The notes below the pieces were generated by a model, which ran no database searches, was not told the origin of the DNA, and worked only from the letters and a program-made list of their open reading frames with translations. Of a stretch of DNA of 64,000 nucleotides, positions 22,103-36,968 are shown piece by piece (position 1 is the first letter of the stretch; every line of letters starts with the position of its first letter). Origin of the DNA: Leptospira interrogans. GTDB lineage: Bacteria > Spirochaetota > Leptospiria > Leptospirales > Leptospiraceae. The stretch is from NCBI RefSeq assembly GCF_900156205.1, contig NZ_FTNA01000001.1, positions 1 through 64,000 of the forward strand, in the 5' to 3' direction. Both the position numbers and the translations under genes were made by a program.

Positions 22103-22968
22103 AAAAACAGATTCGCATTATAGTATATTCTTGTATTTTAATGTTTTCTTTTCGTTTGGCTGCGGAGCCCGTAGAATCTGTTTTTCCGGAAAAAGGTTTG
22201 GTCGCAGAAAAGATTCGATACCAATTAAAATGGAATTTAGAAGAAGTAAAAAACGTTCAAATCCCGGAAATGGGAATCCATTTTTTAGAAGATTCTCCGG
22301 ATATACCTTGGTTTGAAATTTTATATTCCGAAAAAAAAGACAATTCCCTCGTTGTAGATTTTGTTTTTTATGCTACTGGAAAATTTGCAGTTCCGATTTT
22401 TTGGACAGATGCTAACGGAAAAAAAGAGTTTTCTAAAAAGGAAATTCTGATCGAATCTTCGATCCCAGCTTCGGATACGGGACCTGCGGATATAATTCCA
22501 CCTCTAACTTTTTCAGGATCATATTGGGGAAGGTTGTTTCTCCTTTTGGCTCTAATAGGATTTTTGATCGGTTTTGGTGTTTATGCCTATCGTATTTATA
22601 ACCGTAAAAGTTTTCCCTTGGATGCAATTATTCAAGTAGAACCAACTTTGGAAAAAACTGAAATTTACGAGATTCGATTAAATGAACTTTTAAAACGGGA
22701 ATCAATTTCAGCCCGAGAGTTTTCTAGATTATTATCTTCTTATATTCGAGAAAAATCATCTACTCTTTCTGGAAAGCAGACTTCTTCTTTTACGGAAACG
22801 GAGCTGTTCCGTTTTTTATACGATCAATTTCCTTTTGAAAAACAAGAACTTATGACTTGGAAGGAATTTTTAACAGAAAAAAAATTTAAACCCAAAGACG
22901 TTTTTTTATCCAAAGAAGAAGCACAAGAAAAGTTTTTATATTGGAAAGGAATCTGGGATCAAAAATGA
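22099..22968 (+). CDS. Bat-operon membrane protein (unnamed)
   Basis: The 289-residue product starts with a signal peptide ([17 protein letters not shown]), has an extracytoplasmic beta-rich domain, one membrane helix ([19 protein letters not shown], about 153-171) and a cytosolic tail. This is the position and topology of the small BatD/DUF4381-like protein found between DUF58 and BatA genes. It overlaps its neighbours by four bases on each side. I assign no separate activity. Confidence 0.7.
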   Translation: MKKQIRIIVYSCILMFSFRLAAEPVESVFPEKGLVAEKIRYQLKWNLEEVKNVQIPEMGIHFLEDSPDIPWFEILYSEKKDNSLVVDFVFYATGKFAVPIFWTDANGKKEFSKKEILIESSIPASDTGPADIIPPLTFSGSYWGRLFLLLALIGFLIGFGVYAYRIYNRKSFPLDAIIQVEPTLEKTEIYEIRLNELLKRESISAREFSRLLSSYIREKSSTLSGKQTSSFTETELFRFLYDQFPFEKQELMTWKEFLTEKKFKPKDVFLSKEEAQEKFLYWKGIWDQK

Positions 22969-23903
22969 ATTTTCAATATCCTTACGCGCTTTTACTTTTG
23001 ATTCCAGTTTGGATCTGGGCTTTTATATATTATAAAAACAAAATATACTTAAAAAAAATGGAAATTCGTTTTCCAGGAAGAAGAGAAAGTACTTTTTCCA
23101 AATTTGAAAACTTAGGGAAATTTTTACCGATACTTCGCCCGATTGCGATTAGTTTGATGATACTTTCTCTTTCCGGACCAGGTAAAAAAATTACCTTTCT
23201 ACCCGACGAAAAAGAAGGAGTAGATATATTAATCGCCTTGGATGTCTCAGGTTCCATGTCTAGAAGTAGAGACTTTCTTCCGGAAACTAGATTAGGAGTT
23301 TCTAAAAAACTATTAAAAAGATTTATCGAAAAAAGAAATAATGATCGTCTTGGTTTAGTGGTTTTTGCAGGTGCGGCTTATTTACAAGCTCCTCTTACAG
23401 GTGATCGAGAATCTTTGAGCGAAATTTTAGAAACCATAGAAGAAGAAACAGTGACGGAACAAGGGACCGCAATCGGAGACGCGATCATTCTTTCTACGTA
23501 TCGATTGAGGAATTCTAAGGCTCGTTCTAAAGTGATTGTACTCATCACCGATGGAGTTTCCAATACGGGTAAAATCGATCCAGTAACAGCGACTGATCTT
23601 GCAGAACAAATTGGAGCAAAAATTTATTCCGTCGGAATTGGAAAAGAAGACGGTTCTTATGAAATCAATTTCGAAATTTTGCAAGAACTTTCTGCCAATA
23701 CTGGAGGCAGATTTTTTAGGGCAGAAGATCCGGAGGAAATGAAAGCGGTTCTTTCTTCGATCGATTCTCTTGAAAAAGATCCTCTGCAAAGTCCTCCCAA
23801 AGAAATAAGAGAAACTGAATATGAAATCTGGCTCTATAGAGCCTTAGCGGTTTTACTTTTAGATTTAATACTACGTGCGTTTTTTCTGAGATATTATGTA
23901 TGA
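22965..23903 (+). CDS. batA: BatA, von Willebrand factor A membrane protein
   Basis: The 312-residue protein has two N-terminal membrane helices, a VWA domain with the intact MIDAS DVSGS (93-97), followed by [10 protein letters not shown], and a C-terminal helix ([16 protein letters not shown]). BatA is part of the Bacteroides aerotolerance complex, a membrane assembly linked to oxidative or envelope stress; its exact job is unknown. The ATG at 22965 overlaps the upstream stop (ATGA), so it is preferred to an in-frame TTG at 22941. Confidence 0.9.
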   Translation: MNFQYPYALLLLIPVWIWAFIYYKNKIYLKKMEIRFPGRRESTFSKFENLGKFLPILRPIAISLMILSLSGPGKKITFLPDEKEGVDILIALDVSGSMSRSRDFLPETRLGVSKKLLKRFIEKRNNDRLGLVVFAGAAYLQAPLTGDRESLSEILETIEEETVTEQGTAIGDAIILSTYRLRNSKARSKVIVLITDGVSNTGKIDPVTATDLAEQIGAKIYSVGIGKEDGSYEINFEILQELSANTGGRFFRAEDPEEMKAVLSSIDSLEKDPLQSPPKEIRETEYEIWLYRALAVLLLDLILRAFFLRYYV

Positions 23904-24943
23904 ATCAAGAGTTTTCCGCTAATTTAAAAAACATTTTTTTCGCCCTTGTAATTGTATGGATTATATATTCAACTATTAGAATATTTTTGATTTCTAAAAT
24001 AAGGGAATGGAAAATTTTTTATCCTGGTTTAGAACGTTCTTCTTCGTTTCCGGATGTTCGTTGGGTATTGGTAAGAATTTTATTAATTTTTGCGGTTTTA
24101 GTCTGTGTTTTTTTTGCAGGTCTAAAAACGGAAATGAAAGACGAAAAAAAGGAAGAATCTTTCAAAGGAGTGGATATACTCTTTTTAGTGGATGTAAGTC
24201 TTTCTATGCAGGCGATAGATAGTTCTCCAACTCGGTTGGCTAAATTTAAAGAAGTGTTACTTAGGATGTTGCCCTCTTTATCTGGAAACAGATTTGGAAT
24301 GATTGTATTTGCCGGAAGTCCGTTTTTATATTGTCCGATGACTACGGATGTGTCCGCTTTTTCGGATTATGTTCGTGGATTGGATGTGGATATGGTAGGG
24401 GATCGCGGAACCGATTTGAGTCAGGCTTTTACAAAGGCGGAAGCGTTGCTTCGTTCCGAAAAAGTATTTCGAAATCGAATTTTGATTTTAGTAACCGATG
24501 GAGAAGATCAAAATGATCCACAAGCGATTTCCTTTCCGGCGAGTTTTCAAGTTTGGGCTGCCGGAACGGAAAGCGGGGGCCCGATAGTTTATAACGATGA
24601 AAATTCTGGTTTGAACGGTTTTCTTTTGAAGGATGGAACTCTAACTTCAAACTCTAATTCTCCTGGAATCATTCATTCTAAAATGAATCGAACTTTTTTA
24701 AAAAATCTAGCAGATAAAAACGACGGAAATTTTTATTCACTGGATTCAAATCCACCCGATTCTACAATTCTACAAAAGGAAATTTTTTCTTTAGAGGAAA
24801 ATTTATATTCTAGAAAAAAAGATCTAAAACGCGCGGAAGGTTCTGGCAAATTTTTATTTGCGGCAGTTTTTCTACTATTATTGGATTGGATTTTAGTGGA
24901 ATCTTTGTTATTTCCCAAACGGAAATCGGTTTCTGTAATATGA
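23900..24943 (+). CDS. batB: BatB, von Willebrand factor A membrane protein
   Basis: The 347-residue protein has N-terminal membrane helices around residues 12-30 and 56-75, a VWA domain whose MIDAS reads DVSLS (98-102), the second VWA motif TDGEDQND, and a C-terminal helix ([16 protein letters not shown]). BatB is the partner of BatA and presumably pairs with it in the inner membrane. The start overlaps batA by four bases. Confidence 0.9.
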   Translation: MNQEFSANLKNIFFALVIVWIIYSTIRIFLISKIREWKIFYPGLERSSSFPDVRWVLVRILLIFAVLVCVFFAGLKTEMKDEKKEESFKGVDILFLVDVSLSMQAIDSSPTRLAKFKEVLLRMLPSLSGNRFGMIVFAGSPFLYCPMTTDVSAFSDYVRGLDVDMVGDRGTDLSQAFTKAEALLRSEKVFRNRILILVTDGEDQNDPQAISFPASFQVWAAGTESGGPIVYNDENSGLNGFLLKDGTLTSNSNSPGIIHSKMNRTFLKNLADKNDGNFYSLDSNPPDSTILQKEIFSLEENLYSRKKDLKRAEGSGKFLFAAVFLLLLDWILVESLLFPKRKSVSVI

Positions 24944-25629
24944 AACAAATTCGTATATTTAAATATTTTGTAATTCTAATTGGTTTAAGTTTAACTGCGT
25001 CTTTATACGCGATTGAATTGGACCCAGGTGGAAATCGGATCGAAGAAGGTTTAGAATATTACAATCAGGGAGAATACCTAGAATCTTTAAAAAAATATCA
25101 GGAAGCAGAGTCTTATTTCCCTGAAGATTCTAGATTAGAATTCAATCGTGGAACCGCAGAGTTCAAATCGGGTAACATCGATAAGGCGATTCGTCATTTT
25201 GAAAAGTCTGCAGATTCTACTTCTCCCGAAGTTCAATGGAAATCCAGGTTTAATTTAGGAAACAGTTATATGCGTGTCGGAGATCGTAAAAAAGCCGCAG
25301 AAGAATATATCAAGGCTTTAAAACTCAATCCGGATTTAAAAGAAGCTAGAAAAAATTTAGAATATCTTCGTAAGACCCCACCTCCTTCTCAAAATTCCGA
25401 TCCACAAAATTCTAATTCTAAAAAAGAAGATCGTTCTAAAAATCAAACGAATTCCTTTTCAGGTAAAAAACAGAAAAACGGTCAGAACGAAAAGGAAAAC
25501 GCAAATGGTTCGCCTAACAAAGAAGAACGCCTTACTAAAGAGGAAACGGAAAGGATTTTGGATTCTTTAGATTTAAATAAGATACGCAGAAAAAGCGGAA
25601 GAACCAAAGACAGAGAGGTTTTCTGGTGA
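24940..25629 (+). CDS. batC: BatC, TPR-repeat protein
   Basis: From the ATG overlapping the batB stop the product is 229 residues. It has a signal peptide ([15 protein letters not shown]), about three TPR units ([20 protein letters not shown], then two more to about residue 140) and a Lys/Asn/Ser-rich low-complexity region before a short conserved end. BatC is a periplasmic scaffold for the Bat complex in Leptospira; some leptospires have it fused to BatB, whereas here it is separate. An alternative start at 24886 is inside batB and adds no signal sequence. Confidence 0.87.
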   Translation: MKQIRIFKYFVILIGLSLTASLYAIELDPGGNRIEEGLEYYNQGEYLESLKKYQEAESYFPEDSRLEFNRGTAEFKSGNIDKAIRHFEKSADSTSPEVQWKSRFNLGNSYMRVGDRKKAAEEYIKALKLNPDLKEARKNLEYLRKTPPPSQNSDPQNSNSKKEDRSKNQTNSFSGKKQKNGQNEKENANGSPNKEERLTKEETERILDSLDLNKIRRKSGRTKDREVFW

Positions 25630-27265
25630 ACCGATTCTGGACCATCCTTTTTTTATTTTGGATTGGTTCTCTTTCTGCGGAAGAAACTAAATTCTACATT
25701 ACGCGAAATACATTCCCCCTAGGAGAAGAATCCTATGCCGTTTTTGAATTGGATATGAACTCCAGATTTTTGATCCCTCAGAAATCTTATTCCAATTCAG
25801 ATGTTTCCATATCCTATGCCGGTTCGGAAGAGAATACTACGATCGTCAATTTTCAAGTTTTTAGAAAAAGGCTTTTGAAGTTTAGAATCCAAGCTTCCAA
25901 ACAAGGTGTGTTTACACTTCCAACTCTTAGCATCGAAGTGAACGGTAAAACGTTTTCTCCTCCTCCCTTAAAGATTCAAGTATTAGAAAAATCTAAAGTT
26001 GCAAAAAGAGGAAGGGGTACTTTTTTTGATCGTTTTTTTCGTTTTGAAGAAGAAACCGTACCCGAAAACGCAGATCTGAAAGTACTCTTCCAAACGAGTA
26101 AAAAAGAAGTTTGGGTTGGAGAACCTCTCATCGGTTATTTTACTTTGTATTATAAGGACGTACGCAAGCCTTACTTCGATCGCAATCCTGCCGATTCTAT
26201 TCGTTTTCCGTATTTTCGGAGTGAAGTAATTTCCGGAGTTGCGGTAAAAGTTCCAGATCAGGTTTTATATGAAGGAAACGTATATGATATTGCTGTATAT
26301 AACAAAGAAATTTATTCTTTAATTCCTCTGAGAGCTGGAGAATTTCAACTCGGTAAAACTACCTTCGCTTTAGAAGGTCAGCTTCAATCTTACTTCAACG
26401 TGAAAACGATTCCTACAACTCCCAATCAAATCCGTGTAAAAGAACTTCCTAAATTTGAAGGAAAGTTTAGTGGAGCGGTAGGCAAGTTTAAAACTCATGT
26501 AAAAATCGAAAATGATCGAAAAACCATTCAAGAAGGAGAGACCTTATATCTGAAACTGACGATCGAAGGTGAGGGGAATCTTTCTTCTGTGACGGAACCG
26601 ATTTCCAATTGTAAAGAAGGAAAAAATTGTATTCCAGAAGTAACGTTGTATGACACTTCTCGTTCTTGGAAATTTACTGAGTTAGAGAATGGAGAATACG
26701 GTTTTTATTCCGTAGCTCGTTTTGAATACGGCATCCCGATGAGGACCGTCGGGGTTTGGAAACAAGAACCGAAAGATTTTATTTTTTTCGATCCGGGTAC
26801 TAGAACGTATCGGACGATTTATTTTGAGATTCCTTCTGTAAATGTTTCTGTTCGAACGGACAAAAATTCTAAAAACCAAGAACCTTCCGAAGAAAATCAG
26901 ATTTCGACTTTATTTTTTTATTTTCGACTTTTATCCTTCGCTTTTATATTTTTATCTTTTACGATTTGGTTTTATTTCCAAAAATCGGATTCTACTTTTC
27001 TAATATCTCTTCCAATTCTTTTTCCGATCTTCGGAGTTCCGATTTTAAAAGAACTTGACTTGCAAACGGGAACTAAAAGAGGCTTGGTATTGAGGCAGTC
27101 CTTACTTTCCAAAGGGATTTCTGAAGAGGACGTTTCCTTTTTATTGGAAATTTCAGAAGCCAAATCCGGTTTTGCGGAGATTGCGTTTCAATTGAATCGA
27201 AAGGACAAACGGACCCTGTTACATATCGCAAATTTTATTTTGAAAAATAAGATGGAGGAAAATTT

Positions 27266-27269
<4 letters not shown>
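25626..27269 (+). CDS. batD: BatD, oxygen-tolerance protein
   Basis: The 547-residue product begins with a GTG in a GTGA overlap with batC. It has a signal peptide ([14 protein letters not shown]), long beta-rich extracytoplasmic domains, including YTLYYKDV-like strands and [20 protein letters not shown], a membrane helix near residues 428-447 ([20 protein letters not shown]), a second helix near 460-475, and a cytosolic tail. BatD is the large periplasm-facing subunit of the complex. The htpG ribosome-binding site (GGAGG) lies in its last codons. Confidence 0.88.
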
Positions 27270-29089
<1,820 letters not shown>

Positions 29090-29148
29090 AAAGTCGGAAA
29101 AAAGACTTGGAATTTCGAAGTCGATCCGATACTTATACTGTGCGTTTT

Positions 29149-29656
<508 letters not shown>

Positions 29657-29676
<20 letters not shown>

Positions 29677-30148
29677 AAATTCTATAATAAAATCCGGTGG
29701 CAAGTAAAATTACGGAAAAACAAAGACCTATTTTAGAAAACATTTCTAAAAAATCAAAATCGTTTATAGATAAAGAGTTCTTTTTGATTCTGGCCAACAT
29801 ACGGATTTTTCCGAAGGTTTTTAAAGTTTGTATTCGTACTTCTATACTGTCTCCTACCCGGAGTCTTTGGTATAAATTTTCATCCACTTGTTCTGTAATT
29901 TCGTATAATTTTCCGAATTCATCTGGGACCCTATAAGAAACTAGATAGGCTCTTCTTCCCGATTTTTCTATACGAACTGATTCCGTAAGAGTACCAAAGA
30001 CGGTAGAACCTGGTTCTTTCAGTTTTTGATAGATCCAGTCTAATTGTTTGTTTTCTGTGTGAATGAATAGATAAAAAGGAAGGAAAAATAAAGTAGAACC
30101 AAAACCAATCGTAAATAGTATTTTATAAAATGGGGTGAAATACTTCAT
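29657..30148 (-). CDS. DUF3592-like membrane protein
   Basis: The 163-residue protein has membrane helices at both ends ([23 protein letters not shown] and [16 protein letters not shown]) enclosing a soluble beta-type domain with GDSIEVRIQ, the arrangement of DUF3592 proteins. Activity is unknown. It converges on the preceding gene with a 20-base tail overlap. Confidence 0.6.
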
Positions 30149-30377
30149 GAAAGAGTTCTAAACTGTTAGTTTTCAATTACTTCGGATTATTACAACCAAA
30201 TAAAATGAATAAGAAAAAATGAACCTGATCGTATTTTTGCTTTGTATTGATAAATAAAAGAATATCTTTATTTTCAAAGAAAATGATGAAGAATTTAATT
30301 TTTAGATCTACGAAATCTTTTGAAAATTTTTAATCATATTTAATTTCGATGAAAGAGAGTTTTGAAAATTTAGACGT

Positions 30378-31976
30378 ATGAATTTGTCCAGATCCCAATT
30401 CTTAAGATATTTAGGGAAGGGTGCAGCGGCTTTGGCTCTTGCAAGATCCGGCATTCTTTCCTCTTCTCCAAAACCTTTAAAGTCTAAACGGAACAAGTTT
30501 CCAAAGTTTCAAACAATTTCTCCGAGTGAACAAGATGCTTTGATCTTACCTTCTGGTTATCAATACAATACAATCGCTCTTTACGGAGATAAGATCAATC
30601 CACAAGGAGATACGTTCGGCTTTAATTCGGATTTCAATTGTTTTTTTCCTTTGGAAGGAAAGAAGAATGCTGGTCTTCTTTGGAACAATCACGAGACTTT
30701 AGGAACATTAGAATATTATGTAAACGGATACGATAGTCAAAAACAAGGACCGAATTTAAGAACGGATAAACAGATAGAACAATATCTGTATGCATTAGGA
30801 GGTTCTGTAATTCATATCTATAAAAAGAAAGGAGAATGGATTCTTAACCCCGATTCCAAATACGGAAGAAGGATTCACGGTCTTACGCAATTTCGCCTAA
30901 CGGGTCCAGCTGCCGGAAGTGCTGCAGTAGGAAATACGAATCTGGTTTTTGGGACGTTTGCAAATTGTGCGGGAGGATTAACGTTTTGGAATACGGTTCT
31001 TTCTTGTGAAGAAAACGTAGAATGGATCATTGAACCTTGTAAACTTACCCACGAAACCCATTATGGTTGGGTGATCGAAGTGGACCCTTTTGATCCTAAA
31101 TCCGTTCCTGTAAAACATACTGCCTTGGGAAGGTTTGCACATGAAAACGCGGCGCTTGTGTTGTCTCCTTCCGGAAAATTGGTGGTATATATGGGAGACG
31201 ACGCGAGGGATGAATTTGTATATAAGTTTGTGTCTAAAAAATCCTATGATCCTTCTTTAGGTGCAAAAAATTCCACTTTACTGGAGGAAGGAATTTTATA
31301 CGTCGCGGACTTCGATAAAGGAACTTGGATTCCATTGGATTTGGAAACTAATGAAACATTAAAGAATTATAAAACAGAAAACGGTAATAGACAGTTCGAA
31401 ACCCAAGCAGACGTTTTAGTACATTGTAGAGCCGCTGCAAAAATTTGTGGCGCGACTCCAATGGATCGTCCCGAAGATATAGAAATTCATCCTTTGGACG
31501 GGACTATATTTATAGCAATGACAAACAACGATAGACATGGAAATTTATTTGGTCAGATTTTACGTATCCGAGAAAAATCAGGGGACCACGCTGGTTTAGA
31601 ATTTGATTTTGAAGTGTTTATTGCGGGTGGTGCCAGATTTGCCGCTCCGGACAATCTTGCGTTTGATAAAGAAGGGAATCTTTGGGTTGTTACGGACATT
31701 TCTGCTAAGAACTTAAATAGATCTGTATATAAGAAATTTGGAAATAACGGACTATTTGTGATCCGGACCGATACGGGTCGGGCGTATCAATTTGCTTCTT
31801 CTCCGGTAGGAGCTGAGTTGACTGGACTTTGGTTTACTCCTGATCAAAAGGAATTATTTCTTTCTGTACAACATCCGGGGGAAACCACAAAAGACTATGG
31901 AAAACCAACCAGTCACTGGCCTCACGGAGGAGAGTCCGTGCCTAGGTCCGGAGTAGTTGCAATTTATCTAAAGTAA
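30378..31976 (+). CDS. PhoX-like (DUF839) phosphatase-family protein
   Basis: The 532-residue protein matches the PhoX/DUF839 beta-propeller family: GSAAVGNTN, FGTFANCAGG, VYMGDDARDEFVYKF, AMTNNDRHG and the C-terminal SVQHPGE...SHWPHGG...PRSGVVAI are family landmarks. PhoX enzymes are Ca2+/Fe3+ phosphomonoesterases exported by Tat. The N-terminus SRSQFLRYLGKGAAALAL looks Tat-like but has only one Arg of the twin pair. Enzyme activity cannot be assumed from sequence. The gene stands alone with no strong ribosome-binding site. Confidence 0.82.
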   Translation: MNLSRSQFLRYLGKGAAALALARSGILSSSPKPLKSKRNKFPKFQTISPSEQDALILPSGYQYNTIALYGDKINPQGDTFGFNSDFNCFFPLEGKKNAGLLWNNHETLGTLEYYVNGYDSQKQGPNLRTDKQIEQYLYALGGSVIHIYKKKGEWILNPDSKYGRRIHGLTQFRLTGPAAGSAAVGNTNLVFGTFANCAGGLTFWNTVLSCEENVEWIIEPCKLTHETHYGWVIEVDPFDPKSVPVKHTALGRFAHENAALVLSPSGKLVVYMGDDARDEFVYKFVSKKSYDPSLGAKNSTLLEEGILYVADFDKGTWIPLDLETNETLKNYKTENGNRQFETQADVLVHCRAAAKICGATPMDRPEDIEIHPLDGTIFIAMTNNDRHGNLFGQILRIREKSGDHAGLEFDFEVFIAGGARFAAPDNLAFDKEGNLWVVTDISAKNLNRSVYKKFGNNGLFVIRTDTGRAYQFASSPVGAELTGLWFTPDQKELFLSVQHPGETTKDYGKPTSHWPHGGESVPRSGVVAIYLK

Positions 31977-31983
31977 TTTGATT

Positions 31984-32324
31984 CTATTTTGTAGCTGCTT
32001 CGAGTGCTTGGGTTTCCGTGTCAAAATGAGTAAAAGGTTTCCAAAGTCCTAAAAGGTTGAAGATCTGAATTACTTTTTCTGAAGCTTCCGTCAAAAAAAG
32101 TTTTTTACCATCGTTTGAAAGTTTGTGTTTTAGTTCGAAGATGGAACGTATTCCGGAACTGGAAACATACTTCAATTCGTTTAGATTGAGTATTACTACG
32201 TTCGGATGAGGAGGATCTATGATTTCGGTTTTAAATTCAGTAAAACTACTTTCATCTAATCTTCCATCCAGCACATAGATGAAAATTTCCGTCGAGATTT
32301 CTTTCTTTTTAATCTTTAGTTGAC

Positions 32325-32328
<4 letters not shown>
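31984..32328 (-). CDS. STAS-domain anti-sigma factor antagonist
   Basis: The 114-residue protein is a single STAS domain. The phosphorylation loop reads [10 protein letters not shown] (about residues 53-62), with the Ser expected to be phosphorylated by a RsbW-type kinase. It acts in a partner switch in the cytosol. Its start overlaps the stop of the NAD-kinase gene by four bases, so they form one unit. A HATPase/RsbW-like gene lies 1.1 kb away in divergent orientation and is a plausible partner (inference). Confidence 0.85.
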
Positions 32329-33224
<896 letters not shown>

Positions 33225-33416
33225 CCTGATACAAGAAAACAGATTTGGTTTTAAATGATCGAGATTTTTTTGAAGGTTACAGAAAATGAAAGATACATTT
33301 TGTTTTTTCAATGTCACTATAATTATCACTTGAATCCATAACATCTAAAGTTAGTTTAGAAATCGGTCGGTTTACGATTGAAAATGTGAAATATAAAAAC
33401 GAAATAAAGTGCTTTT

Positions 33417-34337
33417 ATGTCCCAAGAAGAGAAACGAATTCGAGAATTAGAAGAAGAAAACAAAAAACTCAAACGGCAGATAGAAAATACGGCATATTCT
33501 CCTTATCTGAAAAAAGGAATGGCAAATGTTCGATATTACGTCAGAGTCTTTCGAGAAGAAATCGTAACCAATGAGATCCAAGGAAGAATTGACGAAAGTT
33601 TGGGGACACTATATGAAATCAAAAATTTTGTTCATCGTTATTCTTTATTAGCTGGATTGGATCCAGATACAATTCGGATTATTGCGACAGAAGCGATTCA
33701 AAACATCGTAGAACACGGTCATGGAAAATACGCCGAAATTGAATTAGAATTACATAATGAAGTTATAAATCCGTTTTTTAAGATGTCTTTCAAACACGAA
33801 ATGCAACCAGGGATGAAATATACTCTTTCCCAAATCAATGAAAACGTCAAAAAGGGAGACATTTCCTCTGAACACTTTGACATAGATAATTCTAGGGGTA
33901 GGGGAGAATTTTTGATGAAGGAGTTGGCCGACGAAAGAAGGATATTAAACGGAATGGAAATTACACCCGAAGGAAATAAGATGCATTATTTCAAAAGGGT
34001 TCTGATCAATTATAAAGATCCAAAAGGTCCAAGAGACGTAACGAGTTTTGATGAAATTAAGGAAGAGATCGATCGTTTGGACCCGGAAGAAGCATTGTGT
34101 TATTTTCATATCGATCATAGAAAAAGTAAACTATCTTCGGTTACGATTGTGGTCGCTTCCTCCAGAGAAACCAAACTTAGGACTATGATGGAAACATCCG
34201 GTTTTTATCTTGTTCACAAAGATAAATACTATAGGGCTGTATTTTGTTCTTTTGAACCTACGAGAGAATTTACTTCTTTTGAACTTGAGAATCTTTTTGA
34301 AAAAATTCGTAAACAAGTTGAGATCGAAAAAGAATGA
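33417..34337 (+). CDS. HATPase_c anti-sigma/RsbW-like regulator
   Basis: The 306-residue protein starts with a coiled coil ([23 protein letters not shown], residues 5-24). It has a GHKL ATPase domain with N-box [14 protein letters not shown] (about 90-103) and G-box [14 protein letters not shown], followed by a second domain of about 100 residues of unknown type. No HisKA or sensor domain is present, so it is a serine-kinase-type regulator rather than a histidine kinase. The next gene overlaps by four bases. Its likely partners are STAS proteins such as that at 31984. Confidence 0.78.
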   Translation: MSQEEKRIRELEEENKKLKRQIENTAYSPYLKKGMANVRYYVRVFREEIVTNEIQGRIDESLGTLYEIKNFVHRYSLLAGLDPDTIRIIATEAIQNIVEHGHGKYAEIELELHNEVINPFFKMSFKHEMQPGMKYTLSQINENVKKGDISSEHFDIDNSRGRGEFLMKELADERRILNGMEITPEGNKMHYFKRVLINYKDPKGPRDVTSFDEIKEEIDRLDPEEALCYFHIDHRKSKLSSVTIVVASSRETKLRTMMETSGFYLVHKDKYYRAVFCSFEPTREFTSFELENLFEKIRKQVEIEKE

Positions 34338-34813
34338 GTGGTGAATCGGGCAAATCTGGAGAGGATTTTCCGTTTTATCCTTTTCGAGATTTTTTACTGG
34401 GAGAAGTTATATTCAAAACTTTGCAAGAAGACGGGGTTTCACCCCAAGACGCCGAAGATGCGGTTCTTTCTCATCTACCTTCCGATAAAAAATGTTTCGT
34501 ATTTACTCCCAACGCGAAAAAACAAACCTTACTTAATCTTTATCCTGAAAAAATTCGAGGTCTTTTAAAAACGGATCAGGAAGAAAAAATTAGACAAGAA
34601 TTTTGTAATATGATTCAAACTGAAGGAAAAATGGATCTTGCTTTGGAGCTTTTAGAATGGTTATTTACCGGTTTTGAAGAAAGAAGAAAATTGTTAAACG
34701 AATTGTTCTCTTTGTTCTTAAATGATAAAATTCCTTTGCGGGACAACTTTTTAGATCGTTTGAAAATAAACTATGAAGAAGAAGTTTTGAAAGATCTCAA
34801 AAATTTAGAGTGA
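34334..34813 (+). CDS. Hypothetical protein, coupled to HATPase regulator
   Basis: Not recognised. The 159-residue soluble acidic protein has no signal or membrane helix. It starts in an ATGA overlap with the HATPase gene, so it is translated with it and probably works with it. The C-terminal half ([19 protein letters not shown]) is helical. Confidence 0.65.
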   Translation: MSGESGKSGEDFPFYPFRDFLLGEVIFKTLQEDGVSPQDAEDAVLSHLPSDKKCFVFTPNAKKQTLLNLYPEKIRGLLKTDQEEKIRQEFCNMIQTEGKMDLALELLEWLFTGFEERRKLLNELFSLFLNDKIPLRDNFLDRLKINYEEEVLKDLKNLE

Positions 34814-35190
34814 AGTAATTTTTACATAAGCGCATTTTGAAAATGGATTCTTTATAACGTTTGGGTCAATTTTAATTTCCAAATTCATTGAATTGAAAAT
34901 TTTATATTTTTTTTGATCTTATAACTGTTGAAAAATTCCATAGCAGCGATTAACAAAACTGCTTCAATCGACTGTTTTTATGAAATGAAACGATGGAGAA
35001 TTCATTTTTTAACAACCTTAAAGAATCAATCAATGAGATAGTTTCTGTAGTTTTTCAAATAAAAGATTAGGTTTTTGACTTTTTGAAAAACAAGTAGAAA
35101 AAAATTCTCTTTTTTCAAAATAATTCGCAACTTTTCCGCAACCTTCTCCCTATCAAATGCCTCTATTTATTCAATAGGAGTTAATACCAA
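34814..35190. other. Intergenic region with R1 element
   Basis: It holds one R1 element at 34924-35019. The 170 bases before the desaturase gene contain AT-rich sequence and TAGGAG about ten bases before the ATG, which is the ribosome-binding site. I see no clear promoter. Confidence 0.55.
34924..35019. repeat. MITE-like element R1, copy d
   Basis: The left end CTGTTGAAAAATTCCATAG and the right end ATTTTTTAACAACCTT match R1 termini. The interior includes GATTAACAAAACTGCTTCAA, shared with copies e and f. Confidence 0.8.
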
Positions 35191-36012
35191 ATGGGGATCA
35201 TTCTATCTTTTTTCATTGGGCACTGGTTTTTATCTGCTTTTGTTCAATCGTTTTTTCTTCATAGATATGCGGCACACGCAATGTTCAAAATGAACAAATT
35301 TTGGGAGAAGTTTTTTTATATTTTTACTTGTGTAGCCCAAGGCTCTTCTTTTTTAAATCCACGTGCTTATGCGATTATGCACAGACAACACCATGCTTAT
35401 AGCGATACAGGTAAGGACCCGCATTCTCCCGTAGCTTCTAAAGGTTTTTTGGATATGATGTGGAAAACTGCTCTCAATTATGAAGCGATTTTAGAAGAAA
35501 CAACAAACGTCGAAAAGGAGTTTAAAGGAAACTATCCTGAATGGCCTGCGATCGACGTTCTCAGTAATTCTTGGACTTTCAGACTTTTTTGTGGAACACT
35601 TTATACTTTATTTTATTTTTACTTTGTCCCTGAAGGGCAGTATGCTTGGTATCTACTTCTGCCGATCCATTGGCTTATGGGGCCGTTGCATGGAGCAATC
35701 GTAAACTGGTGCGGTCATATGTATGGATATAGAAATCATAAAAAAAATCCGGACAATTCTAAGAATACTTTATTTGTAGATTTTATGATCGCAGGAGAAT
35801 TATATCAGAATAATCATCACGCTCATCCAAATTCTCCGAACTTCGCGTTTCGTTGGTTCGAACTGGATTTTACTTATCAAGTAATGAAAATTTTGCATTT
35901 TTTCAGAATTATCAAAATCCAAAGAGCAGTCTGGACCGAAAAAGGAAAAAAAATACTTCGCGGTTCGGAGGTACTTGTGGAACCTACGTCCACTTCTACG
36001 GTTGCCGCTTAA
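35191..36012 (+). CDS. Membrane fatty acid desaturase
   Basis: The 273-residue protein is an integral membrane di-iron desaturase with His boxes HRYAAH (24-29), HRQHH (64-68) and YQNNHH (about 210-215), and four hydrophobic segments. It introduces a double bond in acyl-CoA or acyl-lipid chains with O2. The third box has Gln at the first position (QNNHH) where many delta-9 enzymes have His; this is seen in some desaturase branches, so it may still be active. The gene stands alone with a good TAGGAG site. Confidence 0.88.
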   Translation: MGIILSFFIGHWFLSAFVQSFFLHRYAAHAMFKMNKFWEKFFYIFTCVAQGSSFLNPRAYAIMHRQHHAYSDTGKDPHSPVASKGFLDMMWKTALNYEAILEETTNVEKEFKGNYPEWPAIDVLSNSWTFRLFCGTLYTLFYFYFVPEGQYAWYLLLPIHWLMGPLHGAIVNWCGHMYGYRNHKKNPDNSKNTLFVDFMIAGELYQNNHHAHPNSPNFAFRWFELDFTYQVMKILHFFRIIKIQRAVWTEKGKKILRGSEVLVEPTSTSTVAA

Positions 36013-36304
36013 TAGAGGTTAGGTGGTTGGTTTGCACAGTGTTTTTGACATGATAGACTAATCATGTATTTCTTATATTTTGAAATTATGATTTGTCTCT
36101 TTTTGATTGTATAAAGCTATAGTTTCTGGTTTGGTTTAAGAGAATTTTGGCAAATAAAAAATAATGATATCTCCTATGGATCGTAGTATGATGCCTTAAT
36201 TTCTTTGGAATTTAAACTTTCCTATGGGTTTGCGCTCTTAACTTAGTAAAACGTTTCTTACAATCGTGTTTTTAGTTACACATAACAATTGCTTTCGTAT
36301 TGCT

Positions 36305-36343
36305 TATATCGAACTCACGTTAATTTAGTGTGAGTTCGATATA
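36305..36343. repeat. Perfect 14-bp inverted repeat
   Basis: TATATCGAACTCAC (36305-36318) and GTGAGTTCGATATA (36330-36343) are exact complements with an 11-base loop. The arm overlaps the GAACTCACGTTAA word of family R7, so this is either a head-to-head pair of R7 ends or a stem-loop. Confidence 0.85.
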
Positions 36344-36509
36344 GTACAAATTAGAAAAAAAATTTTCTAAAAACAACGAAATTTCCATATTCATTTTTAT
36401 AGACTGGTTTAAGAAAATTTCGAATTCTTGAAAGTTTTACTGCGAGATTTTTAATTAAAATTTTACTGTAGAATCTAGATTTGTGAGAGTTCCCACAGAT
36501 TCAGTCACA

Positions 36510-36596
36510 TGAAAAATTCCATAGCGGCGATTAACAAAACTGTTTCAATCGGCGATTTCATGAAACAGAAATAAGGTCGAGAATTCATTTTTCGTG
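36510..36596. repeat. MITE-like element R1, copy e (decayed ends)
   Basis: The interior GGCGATTAACAAAACTGTTT and the GAGAATTCATTTTTCG right side match R1 copies d and f. The outer TTGTTG part of the left terminal repeat is missing. Confidence 0.7.
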
Positions 36597-36717
36597 ATTT
36601 GAGTTCGTAGTAGTTCCTACATTTTCAAAATGAGCTGTAAAACATAAACCGTAAGAGTTTCCATGTTATATTTTTTGTGGGAAAATTGGATTTATAGCGT
36701 GTTTCAAAACCGTCCAA

Positions 36718-36868
36718 TGTGGGAACTACTACGAAAATTTAACGAGATTAGAGCTACTCGAAAGTTTGCAAATTGCCAAATACGACTTAATTTGTGGGAA
36801 CTATAACATTTTATTAAAAATTTCTAAAGAATTATCACCTAAAATTTTTTGAGGTTTTGGGACAAGTT
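36718..36868. repeat. Dispersed repeat R5, copy 2 (reverse)
   Basis: In reverse complement this matches 18283-18412 and 58889-59026. It includes two TGTGGGAACTA words 75 bases apart and the shared block TTTAACGAGATTAGAGCTAC. Confidence 0.78.
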
Positions 36869-36968
36869 CTTAATAAAACAAGCCTCTTACGTCGAATCTA
36901 AGTCGATTTAAAATTTGGCACAAGAAACGATCGCAATCTAAAAATATTCAAAACGATAAGGAACAATT

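Larger units (their letters stand above)
36013..36968. other. Repeat-rich intergenic region (956 bp)
   Basis: It contains a perfect hairpin at 36305-36343, an R1 copy (36510-36596), TAGTTCC-type words near 36487, 36607, 36718 and 36793, and a reverse R5 copy (36718-36868). No gene is seen. Confidence 0.7.

Noticed and set aside
34433..34445. GGGGTTTCACCCC as a third parS-like site
   Set aside because: It lacks the central nine-base core of the two sites near parAB, and lies inside a coding region far from them; short palindromes like this are expected by chance.
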